A DNA stretch of 5,275 bases from Campylobacterales bacterium (GCA_025800305.1 JAOXRY010000297.1:1-5275), one strand, 5' to 3'. Positions 1 to 5,275 are shown, counted from the stretch's first letter. Notes: generated by a model not told the origin, from the sequence alone. Made by a program: numbers and translations.

Positions 1-1
1 G

Positions 2-559
2 GCTTTAAATCTTTATAATAAACACCAAGATATTCATTTAATACTTTTAGATACTAATCTTCCTGACTCTGATGGATTTGATTTTGCAAAAAAAGTCAGA
101 GAAAATGATAAGAAAATCCCTATTGTTTTGTTATCAAATAATGAAGAGGCTAGTTTTTTTAAAGAGGCGATGAAATTAAAACTTGTTGATTATCTGATAA
201 AGCCTTTTTTTCTTGAAGAACTTTTTACTGTGGTTAGTGAGGCAGTAGAGCCTTTGAAGGAAAATAAAAATATTCAAATAAAAATTTGCCCAAATATCTC
301 CTACAATAAATTCAAAAAGGTCTTAATCAAAGGAAAAGAGGAAATTAGACTTTCTAAATCGGAAATTGTCTGTTTAGAGCTTCTTTTAAAATCTAAAAAT
401 AAGATAGTATCAACAGAACTTTTGTATGAAAAGCTTTATGATTTTTACGATGGAAACGACACTTATATTAAAAACTTAATCTATAAAATTAGAAAAAAAA
501 TAGGGTGTTCTGTAATTAAAAATGTAAAAAAACTTGGTTATGTGTTAGTAGGAGAATAA
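2..559 (+). CDS. OmpR/PhoB-family response regulator, 5'-truncated by the window edge
   Basis: Two-component response regulator: a receiver domain phosphorylated by a sensor kinase controls a DNA-binding winged helix, in the cytoplasm. The frame is open from base 2, so 185 residues are visible and about 35 N-terminal residues (with the acidic pair of strand beta1) lie outside. Seen: the phospho-acceptor Asp in LILLDTNLPDSDGF (Asp codon 50-52), the conserved Ser/Thr position in IVLLSN (Ser codon 134-136) and the conserved Lys in YLIKPF (codon 200-202). The C-terminal half has OmpR-type winged-helix features: the RLSKSEIVCLELLL helix, the recognition-helix region YIKNLIYKIRKKIG and the closing wing KKLGYVLV. 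A TTG at 128 lies inside the receiver domain and is not the true start. No kinase gene is visible, so its signal and targets are unknown. The stop lies one base from the stop of the convergent lipoprotein gene. Family assignment is very secure. Confidence 0.95.
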   Translation, partial: ALNLYNKHQDIHLILLDTNLPDSDGFDFAKKVRENDKKIPIVLLSNNEEASFFKEAMKLKLVDYLIKPFFLEELFTVVSEAVEPLKENKNIQIKICPNISYNKFKKVLIKGKEEIRLSKSEIVCLELLLKSKNKIVSTELLYEKLYDFYDGNDTYIKNLIYKIRKKIGCSVIKNVKKLGYVLVGE

Positions 560-560
560 A

Positions 561-1205
561 TTAGTAAGGAAGCAGTTTTTTTGGAATAGCATATTCTAAG
601 TTTGTATCTTCTAGCTCAAATGTAACTCCTGGACTTCCTGCACATCCACCAATTCCTTTACATTTGGCAAAACCAGCACAAGCACCAAGACCAGAGGTTG
701 AATAGCCAATTCCTAAACACTCTCCACGACCAACACAGGTACTAGAACCAGTACAAACTCCTTTTCCTGTACAAGTTGCCTCTCCTCCACAATAACCTTT
801 ACCTTCACAATAGCCTTCACTTTTACAGATACTTTTTCCTTCACATGAAGAGGTATTTGTTTCTTTATTAAAAGTTAAAATACCATCACACTCTAAAGCT
901 TCTCCTTTACAAGTAGAGGTTCCTTGGCAGATATTCTCTCCTTGACAGTAGCTTTTCCCTTGGCAAGTATCGTTGGCAGCATCATCAATATATTTAAATT
1001 TTGTACAAGTAGACTGACCATTACATTGGCTAATTCCAGAACAATAAGCATTAACATCAGATTTTTCAGTAGTTATTCCATAACAAGTAGCATCACCTTT
1101 GCAACCACCAACACCATCACAAGTTAATGCTACTTTAGTGCTACTACAACTTGATAGTAAGGAAATTAACAGTAGGAATAAAAACAAGAATATTTTTTTA
1201 TACAT
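561..1205 (-). CDS. Cysteine-rich hexapeptide-repeat lipoprotein of unknown function
   Basis: A 214-residue predicted lipoprotein. Residues 1-19 are a lipoprotein signal (MYKK followed by a Leu/Phe-rich core) ending in the lipobox LSSC, with the lipidated Cys at 20. Residue +2 is Ser rather than Asp, which by the E. coli rule would favour the outer membrane. Residues 29-193 carry 22 more cysteines, mostly exactly six apart, with consensus C-x-G-x-[GSA]-x; Gly follows at Cys+2 in 20 of 22. The last 20 or so residues lack Cys. There is no His, no Trp and no CxxC pair, so heme c, ferredoxin and zinc-ribbon folds are unlikely. An even number of exported cysteines suggests up to 11 disulfides; a stapled beta-helix is my inference. 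The start is fixed: an in-frame stop lies five codons upstream and no other ATG precedes the signal peptide. No Shine-Dalgarno sequence is seen. The gene is divergent from the TetR/efflux operon. I do not recognise a named family. Confidence 0.85.
   Translation of the reverse strand: MYKKIFLFLFLLLISLLSSCSSTKVALTCDGVGGCKGDATCYGITTEKSDVNAYCSGISQCNGQSTCTKFKYIDDAANDTCQGKSYCQGENICQGTSTCKGEALECDGILTFNKETNTSSCEGKSICKSEGYCEGKGYCGGEATCTGKGVCTGSSTCVGRGECLGIGYSTSGLGACAGFAKCKGIGGCAGSPGVTFELEDTNLEYAIPKKLLPY
636..1121 (-). repeat. Coding repeat: 22 cysteine hexads (C-x-G-x-[GSA]-x)
   Basis: Covers residues 29-190 of the lipoprotein. Cysteines fall at 29, 35, 41; 55, 61, 67; 81, 87, 93, 99, 106; 121 to 163 in eight uninterrupted steps of six; and 176, 182, 188. 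The gaps between blocks are 14, 14, 15 and 13 residues, that is two hexads with one Cys skipped plus one to three extra residues, as expected if loops bulge from a regular coil. The DNA of individual units differs a good deal, so the period is conserved in protein rather than being a fresh tandem duplication. Confidence 0.9.
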
Positions 1206-1210
1206 GGATG

Positions 1211-1229
1211 TATTGTATCACTATTGTAT
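1211..1229. repeat. 8-bp direct repeat TATTGTAT, 11-bp period
   Basis: TATTGTAT occurs at 1211-1218 and again at 1222-1229, one helical turn apart, in the divergent intergenic region. It creates the two overlapping -10 candidates of the lipoprotein gene. It could be duplicated promoter elements or paired half-sites for a regulator; in AT-rich DNA chance is also possible. Confidence 0.45.
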
Positions 1230-1230
1230 A
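1212..1230 (-). promoter_or_regulatory. Candidate promoter (-10 elements) for the lipoprotein gene
   Basis: Read on the minus strand, two -10-like boxes precede the ATG at 1205: TATACAAT (1230-1223) and GATACAAT (1219-1212). Neither has a good -35, which is usual for sigma-70 promoters in Campylobacterota. Use of the nearer box would put the transcription start about at the ATG itself; use of the farther one would leave a leader of about 10 bases. Assignment is by eye only. Confidence 0.4.
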
Positions 1231-1281
1231 AAAAACTGCTGATTTATTAATGTATTTTTAAGAAAATAAAGAATATTATTT

Positions 1282-1287
1282 CATAAT
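1282..1287 (+). promoter_or_regulatory. Candidate -10 box of the TetR/efflux operon
   Basis: CATAAT matches five of six bases of TATAAT and lies immediately before the palindrome at 1288-1302. Transcription would start around 1293-1296, inside the palindrome, leaving a leader of about 17-20 bases that still contains the ribosome binding site. A weak TTAAGA at 1258-1263 could serve as -35. By eye only. Confidence 0.4.
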
Positions 1288-1302
1288 AGTAATTGAATTA
1301 CT
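1288..1302. promoter_or_regulatory. Perfect 15-bp palindrome, probable TetR-family operator
   Basis: AGTAATT-G-AATTACT has 7-bp arms around a single central G at 1295. It lies between the candidate -10 box and the GGAGG of the TetR-family gene, where a bound dimer would block its own operon. TetR-family repressors usually bind such short inverted repeats near their own promoters. The GTAAT...ATTAC core resembles the site I recall for CmeR of Campylobacter jejuni, but with one base less between the arms. Binding by the adjacent TetR protein is inferred. Confidence 0.65.
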
Positions 1303-1307
1303 GGAGG
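1303..1307 (+). promoter_or_regulatory. Strong ribosome binding site fixing a TTG start
   Basis: GGAGG directly follows the palindrome and stands five bases before TTG 1313. This favours TTG over the first in-frame ATG at 1382, which would cut into the helix-turn-helix domain. The binding site abuts the putative operator. Confidence 0.8.
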
Positions 1308-1312
1308 ATAAT

Positions 1313-1891
1313 TTGAGTGTAAAACAAAAAATTCAAGATCTTAAAAAAGATCATATTATTGATATATCTGTTAATCATTTTATGAATAATGGTTATGAAA
1401 AAACCAAAATGAATGAGGTGGCAAAAGAAGCAGAGGTTTCAATAGGAACTATTTATGATTTTTTTGAGAATAAAGAAGGTGTTTTTAAAGCAGCATTGTT
1501 CAAGATGATTGATGTAAGTCATAATGTACTTGTTGGGATGATAAAAGAAATTAATGATCCACGAGAGAAACTCATTAAACAAGTTGAATACAAATTGGAG
1601 CAGATGAGGTGCCATAAAGATACAGTAAGTGAGCTTCTTAATTCCACTCCTTGGTTCTTTTCTAAATTGGCGATGAGTGATCCTTTTGAAAAAATTATTA
1701 ATGAAACAAGTAGCTATTTCCAAGAGCTAGATAAAATCCAGCCTTTAAGGAATAAAAACTTTAAGCAAATCGCTATGAACTTTAAGTTTTTCACAGAAAG
1801 TTATCTTATGCTTTCAATCAAAGAAAGTAAAGATATTGATGTGGATCCACAGTCTATAGTTGATGAATTTTTATATGGAGCGGTTAAATGA
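1313..1891 (+). CDS. TetR/AcrR-family transcriptional repressor of the efflux operon
   Basis: A 192-residue ligand-responsive repressor, the usual family length. The N-terminal domain (about residues 11-60) fits the TetR pattern closely: HIIDISVNHFMNNGYEKTKM, then NEVAKEAEVSIGTIYDFFENKEGVFKAAL, with the recognition helix at about 43-50 (VSIGTIYD) and the usual aromatic pair and FxNKE turn. The remaining all-helical part is the variable dimerisation and ligand-binding domain; its ligand cannot be read. The TTG start is supported by GGAGG five bases upstream. As first gene of the operon, overlapping the outer-membrane-factor gene by ATGA, it is probably autoregulated through the palindrome at 1288-1302 and represses the pump genes until an inducer binds. 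This is analogous to CmeR with CmeABC or AcrR with AcrAB. Family is certain; target is inferred from position. Confidence 0.93.
   Translation: MSVKQKIQDLKKDHIIDISVNHFMNNGYEKTKMNEVAKEAEVSIGTIYDFFENKEGVFKAALFKMIDVSHNVLVGMIKEINDPREKLIKQVEYKLEQMRCHKDTVSELLNSTPWFFSKLAMSDPFEKIINETSSYFQELDKIQPLRNKNFKQIAMNFKFFTESYLMLSIKESKDIDVDPQSIVDEFLYGAVK
1877..1891 (+). promoter_or_regulatory. ATGA translational-coupling junction, TetR gene to outer-membrane factor
   Basis: GGAG (1877-1880) lies seven bases before ATG 1888, which overlaps the TGA stop (1889-1891) of the upstream gene. Reinitiation by the terminating ribosome is likely, tying pump and repressor synthesis together. Confidence 0.75.
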
Positions 1892-3123
1892 TAAAACAAG
1901 GTGGAATTCTTAAAAAGACAACTTTTTTATTGGCTCTATCAATCTCTCTTTTTTCACAAGATCTAAGAGAATTGATAGAGATGGGGGAAAACAACGAGCT
2001 TTCCAAGGCGTACCAGTATAAGGCTAAAGCTGCAGATGATACATTGTCAGCAACTTATGCAGGGTATTTACCAAATTTTAAAGCAGGAATTTCAAGAATA
2101 AGTGCTGATAAAACAACAGCTGTTGAACCTGATTCTGTAACAACTACTTATATTACTGCAAGTGCTGTTATTTTTGATGGTTTTAAAAGAAAAAATCTTA
2201 TTGGGGAGAAAAAAGCTTTAAGAAACTCTGCTAAGTATGACTACAGTCATTACAAAAAATCTCTAGCTTTAGATATTACAAAACTCTACTACTCTTTAAT
2301 GAATATTAGAACTAGTATTAAAGCTACAGAAGCAAAGAAAAATGCTTTGAAAGAGGAGTTAGCAAGGTTAGAACAGTTTTATAAGGTTGGAAACATCACT
2401 CAAGATCAGCTGGAACAAATCCGTTCTGCATATCATCAAGCAGAGTATGACTTGATTATTGCTGATGTAAATGAAAATGAGATAAAAGAGTCTTTAGAAT
2501 CTCTTGTTGGAACAGAGATTAGAGATCTTAAAAACAGCAAATTTTTCTTTATTCCTAGAAACGATGAAAATAGGGAAGATGTAAAATCATTGGAAGAAAA
2601 AATCAGATCTTTAGATCATCAAAGTGAACAACAAACATCAACTTACTATCCAACAGTAGCTGCTGAAATTGGAAAATATAACTATAACTACAGTGAGACT
2701 ATTGCAGGTGCAGTTGATGAACAGACAAAAGTAACTCTAAATTTAAAGCTTTTAGAGTTTGACTTCTTTTCTAAATCAAAAGCAAAAGAAGCTATTACAG
2801 CCAATAAATTAGCACTAGAAAATCAGTTAGCCTATCAAAAAAGAACAATTAAAACAGACCAAAAAGTTGCTCTAAGTAAAGTTGATGCTGCTAAAAAGAA
2901 GATTGAATCTGCACAGCTTATGTCTAAGGCATCAAAGATTGCATTTACTTTAATTGATAAAAAAAGAAAGGTTGGTGTTGCAGATAATGTTGATTATCTA
3001 AACGCCTTAACAGATAAATTCAATGCAGAAGCACTGCTTGAGAGTTCAAAAAATGATTATCAAGTTGCAATTGCGGAGTTTTATTATCACATGGGAATTA
3101 ATTTTAAGGAGAGATTACAATGA
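1888..3123 (+). CDS. TolC-family outer membrane efflux channel
   Basis: A 411-residue outer-membrane factor, at the short end for the TolC/OprM family. It would form a trimeric channel with a beta-barrel in the outer membrane and a long alpha-helical tunnel in the periplasm, the exit duct of the pump. Residues 1-23 look like a Sec signal (KK, then a hydrophobic stretch ending SISLFS), with cleavage probably near 23/24. No lipobox is seen. The internal duplication of outer-membrane efflux domains is visible: YLPNFKAGIS (60-69) with YITASAVIFDGF (88-99) corresponds to YYPTVAAEIG (253-262) with VTLNLKLLEFDFF (282-294), and FYKVGNITQDQLEQIRSAYH (164-183) to KRKVGVADNVDYLNALTDKF (359-378). Lys/Glu/Ala-rich helices at about 105-165 and 296-360 suit the coiled coils. 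Both ends overlap neighbours by ATGA. The nearest analogue by gene order is Helicobacter HefA; I do not assign a symbol. Confidence 0.92.
   Translation: MIKQGGILKKTTFLLALSISLFSQDLRELIEMGENNELSKAYQYKAKAADDTLSATYAGYLPNFKAGISRISADKTTAVEPDSVTTTYITASAVIFDGFKRKNLIGEKKALRNSAKYDYSHYKKSLALDITKLYYSLMNIRTSIKATEAKKNALKEELARLEQFYKVGNITQDQLEQIRSAYHQAEYDLIIADVNENEIKESLESLVGTEIRDLKNSKFFFIPRNDENREDVKSLEEKIRSLDHQSEQQTSTYYPTVAAEIGKYNYNYSETIAGAVDEQTKVTLNLKLLEFDFFSKSKAKEAITANKLALENQLAYQKRTIKTDQKVALSKVDAAKKKIESAQLMSKASKIAFTLIDKKRKVGVADNVDYLNALTDKFNAEALLESSKNDYQVAIAEFYYHMGINFKERLQ
3106..3111 (+). promoter_or_regulatory. Ribosome binding site of the adaptor gene inside the channel gene
   Basis: AAGGAG lies eight bases before ATG 3120, within the last codons of the outer-membrane-factor gene. 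The start overlaps the TGA stop at 3121-3123, the second ATGA junction of this operon. Confidence 0.8.
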
Positions 3124-3821
3124 GAAAGATTTTATTAGTAACAGCACTTCTAACAGTAAACTTAATGGCAGAAAAGATCTATGCTATGTTTGATGTTGAA
3201 GCAAAACAAGAAGCAACATTATCATTAGAAGTTGGTGGTACTGTTCAAAAGTTAAATGTAGATATTGGAGATAGAGTAAAAAAAGGAGATGTTCTTCTTG
3301 TCTTAGAAAACTCTAAACAGAAACAAGCAAGAGATAAGGCTATGTATAACTACAAACATGCAAAAAGCTCTTTTGATAGATATAAAAAACTAAAAGGTGT
3401 TATTGATAAAGAGAAGTTTGAAAGTGTTGAGTTTAATAAAAACGTTGCGTATACAGATTATGAATCAGCAAAAATTGCATATGAAAAGACTTTTCTAAAA
3501 GCTCCTTTTGATGGTGTTATTAGTGATAGAATGATTGAAATTGGATCTAATGTTAATGCTGGACAAAGTACAAAATTAATCAAGCTAACAAATGATAGTG
3601 AAGTAAAACTTGTTATCTCGTTTGATGAAAAATATTGGAGAACTGTAAAAGTTGGAGATCCATTTCATTATAGAGTAGATGGTGATAAAACACAAAGAGA
3701 AGGTGTTGTATCTAAAATTTATCCGACAGTTAATCCAAAAAATAGAAAACTAAGTGGTGAGGTAATTACTAAAGGTATTTTACCTGGGCTATTTGGTGAT
3801 GGTTATATAGAGAGTGAATAG
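3120..3821 (+). CDS. Short periplasmic adaptor (membrane fusion) subunit of the RND efflux pump
   Basis: A 233-residue HlyD/AcrA-type adaptor that would link the inner-membrane RND pump to the outer channel. Residues 1-17 are a signal peptide ending NLMA before EKIY, with no lipobox Cys, so a soluble periplasmic form is likely. The first lipoyl half is at about 32-63 (LSLEVGGTVQKLNVDIGDRV, then KKGDVLLVLEN). A short helical hairpin spans 66-124. The second lipoyl half is at about 125-157 (FLKAPFDGVISDRMIEIGSN). The beta-barrel runs to the end and closes with ILPGLFGDGYIE. RND adaptors are commonly 350-400 residues; here the hairpin is brief and there is no room for a full membrane-proximal domain. 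As the stop (TAG) follows a normal family-like ending and the next gene begins 19 bases on, this looks like a naturally compact form rather than a broken gene. Helicobacter HefB is, as I recall, similarly short. Confidence 0.9.
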   Translation: MRKILLVTALLTVNLMAEKIYAMFDVEAKQEATLSLEVGGTVQKLNVDIGDRVKKGDVLLVLENSKQKQARDKAMYNYKHAKSSFDRYKKLKGVIDKEKFESVEFNKNVAYTDYESAKIAYEKTFLKAPFDGVISDRMIEIGSNVNAGQSTKLIKLTNDSEVKLVISFDEKYWRTVKVGDPFHYRVDGDKTQREGVVSKIYPTVNPKNRKLSGEVITKGILPGLFGDGYIESE

Positions 3822-3825
3822 GTAG

Positions 3826-3832
3826 AAAGGGA
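3826..3832 (+). promoter_or_regulatory. Ribosome binding site of the RND transporter gene
   Basis: AAAGGGA in the 19-base gap after the adaptor stop precedes ATG 3841 by eight bases. The ATG is followed at once by the conserved RND N-terminus, which supports this start. Confidence 0.65.
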
Positions 3833-3840
3833 AAAATTAG

Positions 3841-5275
3841 ATGTATAAATTCGCCATAGATAGACCGATAACGGTCTTAATGGGTGTATTGGCATTTATT
3901 ATCTTTGGACTGATGTCCTATAAGACAATGCCAGTAAACCTATTTCCAAATGTTGATTTTCCAATCATAACAGTTCAAACTGTATATCATGGAGCAGATC
4001 CAGAGACGGTTGAGAGTAAGGTTACAGATAAGATTGAAGAGGCTGTTTCAGGAGTTGATGGAATTGATAAGCTGACTTCTACCAGTTCTGAAGGAATTAG
4101 TGTTGTTGTCATTCAGTTTGAACTTACAAAAGATATAGATGAGGCTGCCAATGATGTAAGAGATAAAGTAAATGGAATTATTTTTCCCAATGATGTAAAT
4201 AAGCCTCTTGTAAAAAAAGTTGCTGCAGCTGGTGGATCTGTAATTAATCTTTATGTTGCTTCAAAAACAGGAGATGATATCTCTTTAATGAGATTGGCAG
4301 ATGAGAAGCTAAAACCAAGACTTCAAAGAGTTGAAGGTGTTGGGGAGATCTCAATTGTTGGTTTTAGAGATAGAGAGATTAGAGTTTTTCCAGATCCTTT
4401 TCTATTAAATAAGTATGGAATCACTCTTACAGAACTTCAAGGGCTATTGGCACGTGATAACGTTCGTGCTGGTGGTGGTAAACTGATTGGTAGTAGTTCA
4501 GAACTTGTTTTAAAAGCAAGAGGAGATGCTAAAACTTTAGAGGAGATTCAAAATCTTAAGATCTTACCAGGAGTAAGACTAAAAGATATAGCAGAGGTCA
4601 AAGATTCCCTTTCTGATGCAAAAAGTTTTTCATCACTGAATGGTAACCCTGGAATCATGCTTGAAATTAAGAAGATTAGTGGGAAAAATACTCTTGATAT
4701 TATCAATGGTGTGAAAGCTGCAATGCCTGACATTGAAAAGATGGCAGGAAAAGATTATGAATTACAATTATTAAGAGATCAATCTGGAAAAATCCTTGCA
4801 AATATGGATAATGTTACCTTTGACCTTATCTTTGGATCTATTCTAGCAATTATTATTGTTTTTGTATTTTTAAGAAATGGTACTGCAACAATGGTCTCTG
4901 CTCTTGCAATTCCAACATCTGTAATTGGTACTTTTGCTGTTATTGATTTGCTTGGATATGACCTAAATAGACTTACTATGATTGGTCTTACTCTTGCAAT
5001 TGGTATCTTTATTGATGACGCCATTGTTGTTATTGAAAATATTGCTAAAAAGATGGAACATGGAATGAAACCTTTTGAAGCTTCTGTTGAAGGTGTAAAA
5101 GAGATTGTTTTCTCTGTTCTTGCTATTGCTTCAATGCTTCTAGCGGTATTTATTCCTGTTGCTTTTATGGATGGAATTGTTGGAATGTTCTTTAACTCTT
5201 TTGCTATGACTGTTGCTTCTGGTATTGTTCTTTCTTTCTTTATTGCAACAATGCTTATTCCTACTGTTGGTGCTA
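3841..5275 (+). CDS. RND-family efflux transporter (AcrB/HAE1-like), N-terminal half, truncated by the window edge
   Basis: Proton-driven inner-membrane pump of the tripartite system. The frame is open from ATG 3841 to the window end: 478 residues with no stop, of roughly 1,020-1,050 expected. Seen: the cytoplasmic N-terminus and TM1 (FAIDRPITVLMGVLAFIIFG); the conserved MPVNLFPNVDFPIITVQTVY with HGADPETVE opening the periplasmic porter domain; VEGVGEISIVG at about 165-175; TM2 at about 328-345 ending FLRNG; TM3 containing ALAIPTSVIGTFAV; and TM4 with IGLTLAIGIFIDDAIVVIEN, whose Asp392-Asp393 match the paired aspartates of the AcrB proton relay. TM5 (about 423-443) and the start of TM6 follow. 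The partner Lys on TM10 lies outside. The sequence is closer to multidrug (HAE) than to heavy-metal (CzcA) RND pumps, but substrate is not determinable. It is last visible in the operon, downstream of its adaptor and channel. Confidence 0.95.
   Translation, partial: MYKFAIDRPITVLMGVLAFIIFGLMSYKTMPVNLFPNVDFPIITVQTVYHGADPETVESKVTDKIEEAVSGVDGIDKLTSTSSEGISVVVIQFELTKDIDEAANDVRDKVNGIIFPNDVNKPLVKKVAAAGGSVINLYVASKTGDDISLMRLADEKLKPRLQRVEGVGEISIVGFRDREIRVFPDPFLLNKYGITLTELQGLLARDNVRAGGGKLIGSSSELVLKARGDAKTLEEIQNLKILPGVRLKDIAEVKDSLSDAKSFSSLNGNPGIMLEIKKISGKNTLDIINGVKAAMPDIEKMAGKDYELQLLRDQSGKILANMDNVTFDLIFGSILAIIIVFVFLRNGTATMVSALAIPTSVIGTFAVIDLLGYDLNRLTMIGLTLAIGIFIDDAIVVIENIAKKMEHGMKPFEASVEGVKEIVFSVLAIASMLLAVFIPVAFMDGIVGMFFNSFAMTVASGIVLSFFIATMLIPTVGA

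Noticed and set aside
128..559. TTG at 128 as the start of a stand-alone DNA-binding protein
   Set aside because: The frame continues upstream to the window edge with the receiver-domain Asp motif, so the gene is simply cut by the window.
571..590. T-run near the 3' end of the lipoprotein gene as an intrinsic terminator for the response regulator
   Set aside because: The T-run at 576-582 is not preceded by a stable GC-rich hairpin; it encodes Lys codons near the lipoprotein C-terminus.
636..1121. Multiheme cytochrome or iron-sulfur protein reading of the Cys-rich lipoprotein
   Set aside because: There is no CxxCH, no histidine at all and no CxxC spacing, so these cofactors are not supported.
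924..1127. Open reading frame on the + strand opposite the lipoprotein
   Set aside because: It is the antisense of the regular cysteine repeats; low-complexity Ser/Thr/Ile protein with no ribosome binding site or family features.
571..1240. 11-bp inverted repeat AGCAGTTTTTT (571-581) / AAAAAACTGCT (1230-1240) flanking the lipoprotein gene
   Set aside because: Suggestive of mobile-element ends, but no transposase or target duplication is present, half the repeat is an A/T run, and several 11-bp matches are expected by chance in a window this size.
1439..1723. Minus-strand open frame within the TetR gene
   Set aside because: Overlaps a well-supported TetR-family protein; its product has no recognisable domain and no start signal.
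4548..5024. Two minus-strand open frames within the RND gene (4548-4733 and 4779-5024)
   Set aside because: Both lie opposite a continuous, clearly conserved RND coding frame and show no independent features.

Overview
The window is AT-rich (about one-third GC by eye), uses AGA for most arginines, has tightly packed genes and reads like a chromosome of the Campylobacterota (epsilonproteobacteria such as Sulfurimonas, Arcobacter or Helicobacter relatives). That placement rests on composition, protein style and a tripartite efflux operon in the order outer-membrane channel, adaptor, RND pump (as I recall for Helicobacter hefABC). It is an inference, not a database result.

Left to right on the sequence: (1) the 3' part of an OmpR-type response regulator gene (+ strand, 5' end outside the window); (2) converging on it with a single base between the stop codons, a minus-strand gene for a small lipoprotein built almost entirely of a six-residue cysteine repeat, C-x-G-x-[GSA]-x, with 22 cysteines after the lipobox; (3) a 107-base divergent intergenic region with a perfect 15-bp palindrome, likely promoters for both directions and a strong ribosome binding site; (4) a plus-strand operon of a TetR-family repressor, a TolC-like outer-membrane factor, an unusually short periplasmic adaptor and the N-terminal half of an RND transporter, which runs off the right edge. 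The first two junctions of the operon are four-base ATGA overlaps and the third is a 19-base gap, so the genes are probably co-transcribed and translationally coupled.

The likely logic is self-regulated efflux. The TetR protein would sit on the palindrome overlapping its own start region, sense a ligand and release the operon; the RND pump, adaptor and outer-membrane channel would then export the compound from the inner membrane or periplasm to the outside. The substrate cannot be read from the sequence. The efflux operon itself is a known type. The item most worth a second look is the cysteine-repeat lipoprotein, whose spacing resembles disulfide-stapled beta-helices and which shares the control region with the efflux operon.

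There is no gene-free stretch longer than 300 bases. I saw no tRNA, rRNA, CRISPR, insertion sequence or convincing intrinsic terminator.
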